From Oscillospiraceae bacterium (lineage in GTDB: Bacteria > Bacillota > Clostridia > Oscillospirales > Acutalibacteraceae), in the NCBI GenBank assembly GCA_031261445.1, contig JAISJQ010000045.1, positions 18,316 through 82,315 on the forward strand: 64,000 nucleotides of DNA. Direction: 5' to 3'. The first letter of the stretch is position 1. Each line of letters begins with the position of its first letter. Made by a program: the position numbers and the translations under genes. Shown piece after piece: positions 40,313 through 49,300 of this stretch. The notes beneath the pieces are model-generated. The model made no database searches. It was not told the origin of the DNA and worked only from the letters and a program-made list of their open reading frames with translations.

Positions 40313-41809
40313 CTAGCCTTTGTAGACTGCGTGGACTTTTTTGCAGGCCGTTTCGCACGCGCCGCACTTGATGCACTTGAGGGGATCGATGACGTGCACC
40401 TCTTTGACCTTGCCGCTGATGGCGTTCACCGGGCAGGCGCGGGCGCACAGGGTGCAGCCGATGCACTTGTCGGGGTCGATTTTGTAGGTGAGCATGGACT
40501 TGCACACACCCGCCGGACATCTGTGCTCGGTGACGTGGGCAATGTATTCGTCGCGGAAGAAGCGCAGCGTGGCCAGCACGGGGTTCGGCGCGGTCTGCCC
40601 CAAGCCGCACAGGCTGTTCTCTTTGATGTGATACGCCAGCTCTTCCAGCTTGTCCACATCCGCTAGTGTGCCCTCGCCCGCGATGATTTTATCCAAAATT
40701 TCCAGCATCCGCTTTGTGCCGATGCGGCAGGGGGAGCACTTGCCGCAGCTCTCGTCCACGGTGAAGTCCAAGAAGAAGCGGGCGATGTCCACCATGCACT
40801 TGCTGTCGTCCATGACGATCATGCCGCCCGAGCCGATCATGCAGCCAATGGCCGAGAGGTTGTCGTAGTCGATGGCGATGTCTAGATGTTCCGCCGGGAT
40901 ACAGCCGCCTGAAGGGCCGCCGGTCTGCACGGCCTTGAACTTGTGACCGCCCGGGATGCCGCCGCCGATGACCTCAATCACCTCGCGTAGCGTCGTGCCC
41001 ATGGGGATTTCGACTAAGCCCGTGTTGGTGATGTTGCCACCCAGCGCGAAAACCTTGCTGCCCTTGGATTTTTCCGTGCCCATGGCGGCGAAGGGTTCTG
41101 CTCCGTGGAGGATGATTTGGGGTACGTTGGCGAAGGTTTCCACGTTGTTTTCCGTGGTGGGTTTGGCGAACAGACCCTTCACCGCCGGATACGGCGGGCG
41201 GGGACGCGGCTCGCCGCGGTTGCCCTCAATGCTGGTCATCAGCGCGGTTTCCTCGCCGCAGACGAACGCACCGGCACCCAGACGGATGAACAGCTCAAAA
41301 TCAAAGCCGCTGCCCAAGATGTTTTTGCCCAGCAGTCCCAGTTCTTTGGCCGCCGCAATGGCAATCTCCAGCCGTTTGACGGCGATGGGGTATTCCGCGC
41401 GGACGTAGACGTAGCCTTCCGTTGCGCCCGTGGCATAGCCGCAGATGGCCATGGCCTCCACGATGGCGTGGGGGTCGCCTTCCAGCACGGAGCGATCCAT
41501 AAATGCGCCGGGGTCGCCCTCGTCGGCGTTGCAGACCACGTATTTTTGATCCGCCGCGTTGGCCGCCGTGAAGCTCCACTTGAGCCCGGCGGGGAATCCG
41601 CCGCCGCCACGGCCACGCAAGCCAGAATCTTTCATGATTTGGATGACATCCGCCGGCTGTAGATCCAGCAAGGCGCGTGCCAGCGCTTGATAGCCGTCCC
41701 GCGCGATGTATTCGTCGATGCTCTCCGGATCAATGACGCCGCAGTTGCGCAGGGCAAGGCGGGTCTGCATCCTGTAAAAATCGGTTTCGACCAGTGGTTT
41801 TACCGCCAT
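40313..41809 (-). CDS. hndC: Hydrogenase NAD(P)H-/FMN-binding subunit (NuoF-like)
   Basis: A 498-residue diaphorase subunit. It has the NuoF-type FMN/NADH region (GLRGRGGGGFPAGLKWSF and YVVCNADEGDPGAFMDRSVLEGDPH, shown in part), GAGAFVCGEETALMTSIEG, and a SLBB-type strand region (GGIPGGHKFKAVQTGGPSGG). The [4Fe-4S] site is ESCGKCSPCRIGTKRM. A C-terminal two-cluster ferredoxin (CIGCTLCARACPVNAI, CIKCGACETACKK) completes it. It exchanges electrons between NAD(P)H and the other subunits; electron bifurcation with ferredoxin is likely by analogy with Hyd/Hnd enzymes. The start at 41809 follows AGAGGAG. Confidence 0.93.
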   Translation of the reverse strand: MAVKPLVETDFYRMQTRLALRNCGVIDPESIDEYIARDGYQALARALLDLQPADVIQIMKDSGLRGRGGGGFPAGLKWSFTAANAADQKYVVCNADEGDPGAFMDRSVLEGDPHAIVEAMAICGYATGATEGYVYVRAEYPIAVKRLEIAIAAAKELGLLGKNILGSGFDFELFIRLGAGAFVCGEETALMTSIEGNRGEPRPRPPYPAVKGLFAKPTTENNVETFANVPQIILHGAEPFAAMGTEKSKGSKVFALGGNITNTGLVEIPMGTTLREVIEVIGGGIPGGHKFKAVQTGGPSGGCIPAEHLDIAIDYDNLSAIGCMIGSGGMIVMDDSKCMVDIARFFLDFTVDESCGKCSPCRIGTKRMLEILDKIIAGEGTLADVDKLEELAYHIKENSLCGLGQTAPNPVLATLRFFRDEYIAHVTEHRCPAGVCKSMLTYKIDPDKCIGCTLCARACPVNAISGKVKEVHVIDPLKCIKCGACETACKKVHAVYKG

Positions 41810-41906
41810 GGTATAGCTCCTCTTGTAGTTCTTGGTTCTTCGAGTTTTTGGTTCTCCGCGAGAGTGTAGACGCAAGATCTAGCCTCTAGTCTCTACTATC
41901 TAGCAT

Positions 41907-42272
41907 CTAGGCCACTGCCCCCACGGTGTATTCTTCAATGACACTGCCGCCGACGAGGTGTTTTTGCACCACTTCGCGGGCTTTGTCGGGCGTCATGTTC
42001 ACGTAGGTGACTTTCTCCTGCCCCGGCACGGTGATTTCGGCCAGCGGCTCGAATTGGCACATGCCGATGCAGCCAGTTTGCAGTGCCTTGACCGAATCGA
42101 GCCCTGCGGCGGCGATGGCCTCTTGGAACGCGGCGAGCACAGGCGTTGCGCCCGCGGCGATGCCACAGGTGGCCAGTCCCACAACCACGCGGGTGATGGG
42201 CTTGCCCTGCGGCGTGTTTGTCATGGTTTGGACGGCGGCGTCACGAGCCGCAGTGAGTTCTTCACGAGTCAT
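41907..42272 (-). CDS. hndB: Hydrogenase [2Fe-2S] subunit (HndB-like)
   Basis: A 121-residue thioredoxin-like ferredoxin with Cys residues at VVGLATCGIAAGA and ALQTGCIGMCQFEPL, matching the short HndB/2Fe-2S ferredoxin family of NADP-reducing hydrogenases. It relays electrons within the complex. AAAGGAGGG precedes the ATG. It is 11 bases downstream of hndA and about 100 bases upstream of hndC. Confidence 0.88.
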   Translation of the reverse strand: MTREELTAARDAAVQTMTNTPQGKPITRVVVGLATCGIAAGATPVLAAFQEAIAAAGLDSVKALQTGCIGMCQFEPLAEITVPGQEKVTYVNMTPDKAREVVQKHLVGGSVIEEYTVGAVA

Positions 42273-42283
42273 GTTGCCCTCCT

Positions 42284-42784
42284 TTATGCGTTGCGGTATT
42301 TTTCGAGAATGGCGGGGATCTGCGCGGGGGTCAGCGTACCGTAGACGTCGTCGTTGATCATCATGACGGGGGCTAAGCCGCACGCGCCGATGCAACGGCA
42401 CGCCTCGATGCTGAACTGACCGTCCGCTGTGCATTCGCCGCTGATGATGCCCAGCTCTTCCGTCACTTTGTCCAGAATATCCTGCGCACCCTTGACGTAG
42501 CACGCCGTGCCCAGGCAGACGCTGATGTTGTACTTGCCCTTGGGCGCGAGCGCAAACTGCGCGTAGAACGTGGACACGCCGTAGATGTGCTCGAGGGGGA
42601 TGTTCATGCCCTCGGCGATGATGGCCTGCACCTCAAAGGGCAGATAGCCATAGATACCCTGCGCCTTTTGCATCACGTGCATGAGCAGGGACTTGTCGCC
42701 GTCCACGCTGGCAATAATTGCCTGTAGCTGGGCTTCCTGCTCAGGCGTGCCGGTGAAGGGCAACTTGCTGATTTTTTTGAGCAT
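42284..42784 (-). CDS. hndA: Hydrogenase [2Fe-2S] subunit (NuoE/HndA-like)
   Basis: A 166-residue NuoE-type protein. It has an N-terminal helical bundle (LLMHVMQKAQGIYGYLP, VYGVSTFYAQF-like GVSTFYAQFALAPKG) and a thioredoxin-like [2Fe-2S] domain with the four ligands in CLGTACYVKGA and EACRCIGACGLAPVM. First gene of the hydrogenase operon; a TATAAT at 42838-42833 (minus strand) is a probable -10 element. It works with HndC to shuttle electrons from NAD(P)H. Confidence 0.93.
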   Translation of the reverse strand: MLKKISKLPFTGTPEQEAQLQAIIASVDGDKSLLMHVMQKAQGIYGYLPFEVQAIIAEGMNIPLEHIYGVSTFYAQFALAPKGKYNISVCLGTACYVKGAQDILDKVTEELGIISGECTADGQFSIEACRCIGACGLAPVMMINDDVYGTLTPAQIPAILEKYRNA

Positions 42785-42995
42785 TCGGGGATTCCTCCTG
42801 TGCGTTTTGTGTTACTCCGAACATATGACGCAATTATAGCACACTTTGCCGAAAAACGCTAGTCTTGCGGCGAAGAATTTACCCTGTGTGGTATTCTTTT
42901 TTTTTGCGCACGTTTTTTTGGTGAAAACGACGAGAATGCCGATTTACCTACGATTTTGCTAGATATTCTAAATGCTAGAATATATTGTCAAAACC

Positions 42996-43156
42996 GTAGG
43001 GGCGACCCTTGTGGTCGCCCGTTTGTCATTGCGTCCGAACATCTGTGCTCTCTTGTCCTGACATCTGCCTTCTCACAGGCGGGCGACCATACACACAGGG
43101 CGACCACAAGGGTCGCCCCTACAATTGTTCATTGTTCATTGTCAATTGTTCATTGC
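42996..43156. repeat. Family A long form plus family C
   Basis: Family A at 42996-43123 (GTAGGGGCGACCCTTGTGG ... CCACAAGGGTCGCCCCTAC), immediately followed by family C (43124-43156). The latter encodes the last residues of the convergent glycerophosphotransferase. The rest of the gap (42785-42995) is AT-rich with no gene. Confidence 0.8.
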
Positions 43157-44404
43157 AACGCAGCGCGCCGCAACACGCGCCGCCGCGCCGCCGTCTTCCC
43201 ACGGGAGGAATTTTGCGCGGAAGGCCTCGAGCTGCGCGGTTGGCACGGTTTCGCCCCGCGCGGCGGCGCGGACGGCATCGATCAGTTCGTCCGGTGTCTG
43301 CGTGATGCGTCCGGGCAGCTCGTCGGGCGAAAAGTAAAAGCCGCGCACTTCGTCTTTGTACTGCGCTAAGTCGTACATATAAAACACCATCGGCCGCTCC
43401 AACAGCGCGTAGTCAAAAAACACGCTGGAGTAGTCCGTGATGAGCATGTCCGCCGCCGGGTATAGCTGTGCAATGTCCGCCTCACCCGACACATCCACCA
43501 CAAAGCCGCCGTAGGCCGCAAAGTCAAACGAGTTGGCCACAAAATAGTGCGCCCGAAAAAGCACCACCCATTCATCGCCCAACGCCTCGCGCAAGAGCGA
43601 GAAGTCCAGCTGATTTTGGTAGGTGTAACCGAGCTTTGCGTCGTGTTGATCGTCGCGCCAGGTGGGGGCGTAGAGGATCACTTTTTTGTGCGGCTCGATC
43701 CCCAGTCGCGCTTTCCAGAGGGCGCTCTCGTCCGCTTTGGCACGCACGAGCCTGTCGTTGCGCGGTGCGCCGACTTCCCAGAGGATGTCGGTTTTGCCGA
43801 GTTTTTCCAGTCCAAAGGCCGTGGTGAATTTCTCGCTGACAAAGGGGGAGTAGCTCAGCAAGGCCGTGTATTGCCGCGTGTCCACGTCCCATTTTTGCGC
43901 CGTCTCGCGCACAGAATTCATGGCGTTGCCGTCCAGCCGCACATCGTGCCCTAAGGTTTTCAGCGGCGTGCCGTGCCACGTCTGGATATATTGCTGCCCA
44001 CGCCGCCGCGCCAGCCAATCAAGGGCGCGACTGTTGAACACCCACACCCCCGCCTGTGCGCATACCTTATAATAAGCACGCGACTGAAAGCGCACAACCT
44101 GTGCCCGCGTCCCATCCAATTCGGCGGAGATTTTCGCCACATCCCGCGCGGACCACACGAAGGTGTAGTCCGCAAAACGCGCATCGGTGCGCATATACTC
44201 GTAAATCGCGCGGGGGTTGTCGCTGTAAAAGCGTCCCAAAAAGCTCTCGAACAAAATGATTTTGGGGTCAACGCGCGTGCCCACGCAGAAAAACACGCGA
44301 TACCACAAGCGCAGCAACACGCGGCGCACGGCACGCAAAAGCGGCCGCAACCAAGGCAGCGTTTTGGCAATAGACACGGCAAACGCCTGAATTTTTTGTT
44401 TCAT
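43142..44404 (-). CDS. CDP-glycerol glycerophosphotransferase family protein
   Basis: A 420-residue TagB/TagF-type enzyme that transfers glycerol phosphate from CDP-glycerol in teichoic-acid-like polymer synthesis at the inner membrane face. Conserved points: YIQTWHGTPLKTLGHD with the catalytic His, ILYAPTWRDD, VVLFRAHYF and DMLITDYSSVFFDYALLERP. The basic hydrophobic N-terminus probably lies on the membrane. The start at 44404 follows AAGGAGG. Its last residues (AMNN) come from a family C repeat. Together with glf/glfT2 it points to a phosphorylated and galactofuranosylated envelope polymer (inference). Confidence 0.88.
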   Translation of the reverse strand: MKQKIQAFAVSIAKTLPWLRPLLRAVRRVLLRLWYRVFFCVGTRVDPKIILFESFLGRFYSDNPRAIYEYMRTDARFADYTFVWSARDVAKISAELDGTRAQVVRFQSRAYYKVCAQAGVWVFNSRALDWLARRRGQQYIQTWHGTPLKTLGHDVRLDGNAMNSVRETAQKWDVDTRQYTALLSYSPFVSEKFTTAFGLEKLGKTDILWEVGAPRNDRLVRAKADESALWKARLGIEPHKKVILYAPTWRDDQHDAKLGYTYQNQLDFSLLREALGDEWVVLFRAHYFVANSFDFAAYGGFVVDVSGEADIAQLYPAADMLITDYSSVFFDYALLERPMVFYMYDLAQYKDEVRGFYFSPDELPGRITQTPDELIDAVRAAARGETVPTAQLEAFRAKFLPWEDGGAAARVAARCVAMNN

Positions 44405-44449
44405 AGTCCTCCTTCGAGGATTGAGGAATGAGGATACAGGTGGGAGGTC

Positions 44450-44645
44450 TGTAGGGGCGAGCTGTGCTCGCCCGCTGTTGAGAAGGCAGCTGTCAGAGGA
44501 CAGAAGACAGATTTTCGGGTGCGCAATTCTGTCCTCTGCTAAGACAGCGGGCGACCGGGAACGGTCGCCCCTACAGGTCGACACGGGCGGCAGATTGCCG
44601 CCCCTACAAACAATTGTACATTGTTCATTGTCAATTGTTCATTGC
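44450..44645. repeat. Repeat cluster: A, B, A, A, C
   Basis: GTAGGGGCGAGC ... GCTCGCCCGCTG, then family B (about 44484-44540), AGCGGGCGACC ... GGTCGCCCCTACA, GGGCGGCAG ... GCCGCCCCTACA, then family C (44611-44643). It fills the gap before ybeY. Confidence 0.8.
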
Positions 44646-44661
44646 TGGCGCGATCGCCAGC

Positions 44662-45171
44662 CTAGTGTTCGACAGCAAAGTACGACCCGTTGCGCACCAG
44701 CCCCACCTGCGTTAAGGCCGCCTCTTCTTTCTCGCGCATACGCACCATGTCCAGCCCGCCGCCCTCGTGGTCATAGCCCAGCAGATGCAGGATGCTGTGC
44801 ACCGTCAGGAAGCAGATTTCGCGCTGGAGCGTGTGCTCGTAGGTCTGCGCTTGCGCCACAGCACGCTGGATGTTGATGACGATGTCCCCCAGCATCTGTG
44901 CGCCGGTTTCTGGGTTCACGTCGTACACACCCTCTTCGCCCAGCGGGAAGGAGAGCACGTCAGTGACCGCGTCAATCTCCCGGTGCTTTTGGTTGAGTGC
45001 GCGGATGGTCTCGTTGTCTACAAAGCGCACGTTTACCTCTGCCGGCGCGGTGAAGTGCTCCCCCTGCAGGGCGGCCGTACACACCCGCCGCATGAGCATC
45101 CGCACCCCTGTGGGAATCTTGATGTCCTCTTGATCATTGGTGATGATGACGCGAACTTTCCTTTGCAACAT
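44662..45171 (-). CDS. ybeY: Endoribonuclease YbeY
   Basis: A 169-residue zinc-dependent endoribonuclease for 16S rRNA 3' maturation and ribosome quality control. The zinc motif HSILHLLGYDH (HGxxHxxGYDH type) is near residues 125-135, and NVRFVDNETIRALNQKHREIDAVTDVLSFP (shown in part) and GDIVINIQRA are standard. The start at 45171 lies 38 bases inside the phoH 3' end; phoH-ybeY is a common gene pair, and the overlap suggests coupling. Confidence 0.94.
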   Translation of the reverse strand: MLQRKVRVIITNDQEDIKIPTGVRMLMRRVCTAALQGEHFTAPAEVNVRFVDNETIRALNQKHREIDAVTDVLSFPLGEEGVYDVNPETGAQMLGDIVINIQRAVAQAQTYEHTLQREICFLTVHSILHLLGYDHEGGGLDMVRMREKEEAALTQVGLVRNGSYFAVEH

Positions 45172-46135
45172 GGTTTTGTCTCTCCTCCTCGTGTTTTTCG
45201 TAGGCTTTAATGATGGCTTGGACTAAGCTGTGGCGCACCACGTCCCGCTCGGTGAAGCGCACGGACGCGACGCCCTCCACGTTCTTGAGTACTCTGAGCG
45301 CGTCCACCAGTCCCGAACGCTTGCCGTCGGGCAGGTCAATCTGCGTGATGTCCCCCGTGACAACCATGCGCGAGTTTTGCCCCAGCCGCGTCAGGAACAT
45401 CTTCATCTGCTCTGGTGTGGTGTTCTGCGCTTCGTCTAGGATGATGAAGCTCTCGTCCAGCGTGCGTCCGCGCATGTAGGCCAGCGGGGCGACTTCGATA
45501 CTGCCGCGCTCCTGTTGCCGCGCAAAGTTCTCCGCACCCAGCATGTCATAGAGCGCGTCATAGAGCGGACGCAGGTAGGGGTCAACTTTGTGCTGCAGAT
45601 CGCCGGGCAGAAAGCCGAGCTTTTCGCCGGCCTCCACCGCCGGGCGCGTGAGGATGATGCGGTTCACCTCGTGGGCGCGAAACGCCGTGACGGCCAACGC
45701 CACCGCCAGATACGTTTTGCCCGTACCCGCCGGACCGACACCCAACGTGACGGTGTGGGCACGAATGGCTTCCACGTATTTTTTCTGCCCCAGCGTTTTG
45801 GCCTTGACGGGCTTGCCCCGCGCGGTGACGCAGACGGTGTCGCGTCCCAGTTGCCCCAGCTGGTCGTCGTTGCCCTCCCGCACCAACGAGAGCACGTAGC
45901 GCACATTCTGCTCGCTCAAGCTCTCGCCGCGACCCACCAAACTGAGCAGTCCCGCGATGGCACGCGTGCCCAAGTCCACGTTTTCGTCCTCTTCCCCCTG
46001 CACCAGCAACGCGCCGTCTCGGTTCAGGACGCTCACAGAAAATTCGCGCTCCACTTGGCGAATGTGCTCGTCAAAAATCCCAAAAAGTGCCGCCGTTTCC
46101 TCCATGCGTGCAATTTCCACGCTCTGCTCAAACAA
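45134..46135 (-). CDS. phoH: PhoH-like ATPase
   Basis: A 333-residue PhoH-type protein: an N-terminal KH-like RNA-binding part and a P-loop ATPase domain. Walker A is GPAGTGKTYLAVA, followed by RPAVEAGEKLGFLPGD. Walker B is FIILDEAQNTTPEQMK, then TGDITQIDLP. It is thought to act with YbeY in RNA metabolism. TTG at 46135 is taken as the start because GGGGAGG lies 7 bases upstream and it gives the family N-terminus (FEQSVEIARMEE); the frame is open to 46198. Its C-terminus is His/Arg-rich and overlaps ybeY. Confidence 0.92.
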   Translation of the reverse strand: MFEQSVEIARMEETAALFGIFDEHIRQVEREFSVSVLNRDGALLVQGEEDENVDLGTRAIAGLLSLVGRGESLSEQNVRYVLSLVREGNDDQLGQLGRDTVCVTARGKPVKAKTLGQKKYVEAIRAHTVTLGVGPAGTGKTYLAVALAVTAFRAHEVNRIILTRPAVEAGEKLGFLPGDLQHKVDPYLRPLYDALYDMLGAENFARQQERGSIEVAPLAYMRGRTLDESFIILDEAQNTTPEQMKMFLTRLGQNSRMVVTGDITQIDLPDGKRSGLVDALRVLKNVEGVASVRFTERDVVRHSLVQAIIKAYEKHEEERQNHVAKESSRHHHQ

Positions 46136-46291
46136 GAATCGGCCTCCCCAACATTTGAAAATATAGCATAGTATACCATATTTTTTCCCTTTTGTCACGT
46201 TTTTTTCGGGAATAAACTCTAAAAATTTCTGGCGGGGCAGCGATCGCTATGGCGAAACTGCAAACAATTTGCAAATTTTGCGCAAAGGCAC

Positions 46292-46320
46292 TTGAAAGCC
46301 GCCGGGTTTTGCTGTATAAT
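46292..46320 (+). promoter_or_regulatory. Promoter of the dockerin protein gene
   Basis: TTGAAA 46292-46297, 17-base spacer, TATAAT 46315-46320. Confidence 0.7.
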
Positions 46321-46367
46321 GATGTTGGCGTATTGCGCACTTATAGGCTCTTGAAGGATGGTTCAAC

Positions 46368-49300
46368 GTGAACAACAGAACAAAAAAATCGGCAAACGGA
46401 CTTCTCGCGGTGGGCATTTGCCTGCTGGCGTTGGTTTTGGCGGGCGTGCTGATTGTGCATATGCCCGGCAGTGCGCACACGCGCTTTGCCCAGATTTTGG
46501 GTTATGCCCAGGGAGAAGAAGAGGAGACGCTTGATTCTGGCGCGGGGGAGACCAGTGCACCGGACGGCGAAACATCTGCGCCCGAGAGTAGCGCACCCAC
46601 TGTGCCCGACAGCAGTGCGCCGTCTGAACCAGAGAGCAGCGAACCGACCGTGCCAGAAAGCAGTGCGCCCACGACACCAGAAACCAGCGCGCCCACTGCA
46701 CCGCCGACAGAGCCCGTTCAGCCCGTAACGCTCACCTTCACGTTGGGCGAGGCACTGCCGCCGCATTCGTTTGCGGGTCTGCCGGGCGAGCCCGTGGACA
46801 CCGCCACACTGCCCGCCGTGGGCGACATTTTGGGCGAAAACGGCAATCGTTGGCGCTTGGATGCGTGGGCATCCGAACTGCCGACCGTCTATCCGGAAGA
46901 GAGCAGCACCATCGCCGCCGAATTGACGCAGGTGGCGCATATTACCCTACTGGATGCCGACAACACAGAGTTTTTCGCCGCCTATGTGCCCGTGGCGGAG
47001 GAGCTCGACCCCGACCTCACGGCACTCCTCGCCACCGCGCCAGAGAGCGCGACCCTTGTGTGGACACAGGGCGACACGCTCCTCGCGTCTCTCTTACCTT
47101 ATACAGTGACCGCCGACGACGCGACCTTCACTGCCGCGTGGCAGGCGGACTACACCGTGCGCTTTGTTACGCAGGCCGCGCCTAATATTCCAGCGAAAGA
47201 GGTGAAAACCGTCACGGGGACGGGACGCATCGGCGAAATTTTCACCCGCGCCGAAATTCTGGCACAGATCAGCGACAAGCCCGAAATCACAGGCTTTACG
47301 CTCGACGAAACGGGCGCGGACTTCACCCTGCCGTCTGCCGCCGAAGAGCGCAAAGTTTCGTTCAGCCTGACGCGCAATTATTATGACCTAGTCTATCAAA
47401 ACTATGACGGCGAAGAGCTGGAGCGCGTGGCCGTCCAATTTGGCTTCCCTGTGCCAGCGGCCACGGCAACGCCCACGCGTACGGGCTATAGCTTCACCCA
47501 CTGGGCGACCGAGCAGGATGCCGACACTGCGCCTTGCCCCGATGCGTGCACGGACGTGACGTTTGGCGAAGGCTACACCATGGGCGCGGAAGAGCTGACG
47601 CTCTGGGCGCACTTTGATCCGCGCAGCGACACGGCCTACAGCATCGCGCTGGTGGGCGAGAGCCTCACGGCTGGCGTGTACGATGTGCCGCTACAGACCC
47701 TCACCCGCAACGACGGCGTGAGTGACGCGCTGAAAACCTATGACGAGGATTGGCTGAGCGAAGTGGCGGCGTTCCCGGGCTTTTTGCTACAAGGCGTGGA
47801 GACGGACGAGCTACCCATTGCGGCGGACGGCAGCACGGTGTTCACCGTGCGCTTCAAACGCTTGCACTTTTTGTTCCAATATGTCGCGCTGGACACGAAC
47901 GGGGGCGAAGTGTTCTTGGTGGACGAGTCCGTGCCCTTTGGCGCAGTGCCGCCCACCGCACCCGAAACCACCGAGCGACCCAAAGGACACCGCTTTGTCG
48001 CGTGGCCAGACGCCCCCGCCACCATGCCGGCGGATTTTGTGAAGCTTGTGGCGAACTACACGCCCGACAGTTATGTTGTCACATACAAAAACGCGGACGG
48101 AACGGACTTTGACACGGCATCCGTCACCTTTGGCGAGGCAATCCCCGCGCCCACGAACGGCACGCCCGTCCGCACGGGCTACAGCTTCACCCACTGGGCA
48201 ACCGAGCAGGACAACGACACTGCCCCCTGCCCCGACGAGTGCACGGACGTAACCTTTGGCGAGAGCTACACGCTCACGGAAGAGGGGCTGACGCTCTGGG
48301 CGCACTTTGACCCGCGCGCGGACATCGGCTACAAAGTGGTGCTCGTAGGCGAAAAAATCGCGGTGGGCGAATATGACTACGCCACTCCCTTGCTGACGCT
48401 CACGCGCGACGACGGCACGGCGGACGCCGTGAAGGCCTATGACGCGGCGTGGCTGGACGCGGTGGACGCTTTTCCCGGCTACCGCTATGGCGGCGCGGAA
48501 TTGGCAGAACAAACCATCGCGCCCGACGGCAGTAGCGTTTTCTATGTCCGCTTTGCGCGGCTGAACTATGCGCTGACGCTGGTGCAGGAGGGCGATGCGC
48601 AGAAAGGGCAAGAGTATTCCGTGCGCTGGGGCACGCCGCTCTCGTCGTTCCTAGCGGACTATATCGCCGCCGCCGCGGACAAAACGAACGCGCAGTGCTA
48701 TATCCTAGGGCACGGCTTTGACCGCTGGCTCGACAGCGAGGGCGCGGCCTATGATGCCAGCGCAAAGACCATGCCCATCGGCGGCTTGACCCTGCAGGCG
48801 GCGTACAAAGCCCTGCCGTGGAACGCGAAATTTACGCACCTGAACCGCACGGCCTACGCCAACGCCGAGACGACCCTCACCGCCACCGTCTCCACCGTGT
48901 TTGGCGAGCCCATCACTCCGCCCACACCCCGCCGCTATGGCTACACCTTCACGGGCTGGAAAGACGACACGACGGGCACGCTCTATCAGCCAGATGCCCT
49001 AGTCATGGACACCGAAGGGCGTAGCTTTACCGCGCAGTGGTCGGTCAACAAATACAGCGCTACGTTTGAATATCAAGACAACGATGGCACAATAATCGTC
49101 ACAAAAGAAAACATTGCGTTTGACAGCAACATCGACTACACCAGCGGCAAAACGTACTACTTCCCCGTCATTGACCAGACGAGCGTAGACAGCAACGGAC
49201 TGGAGAACGGGCGCGTGAAGGACGGCTACGCCCTCACGGGCTGGACGTGGACAGATCCCACCGGTGCTGTGCGCACAGAGCTCCCCACCGCGCGCCCCAA

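Noticed and set aside
42785..42995. Possible riboswitch upstream of hndA
   Set aside because: AT-rich with only short inverted repeats; no match to a known riboswitch core that I can see.
44450..44645. Repeat cluster considered as an insertion sequence
   Set aside because: No transposase frame, no consistent target duplication; same short families as elsewhere.
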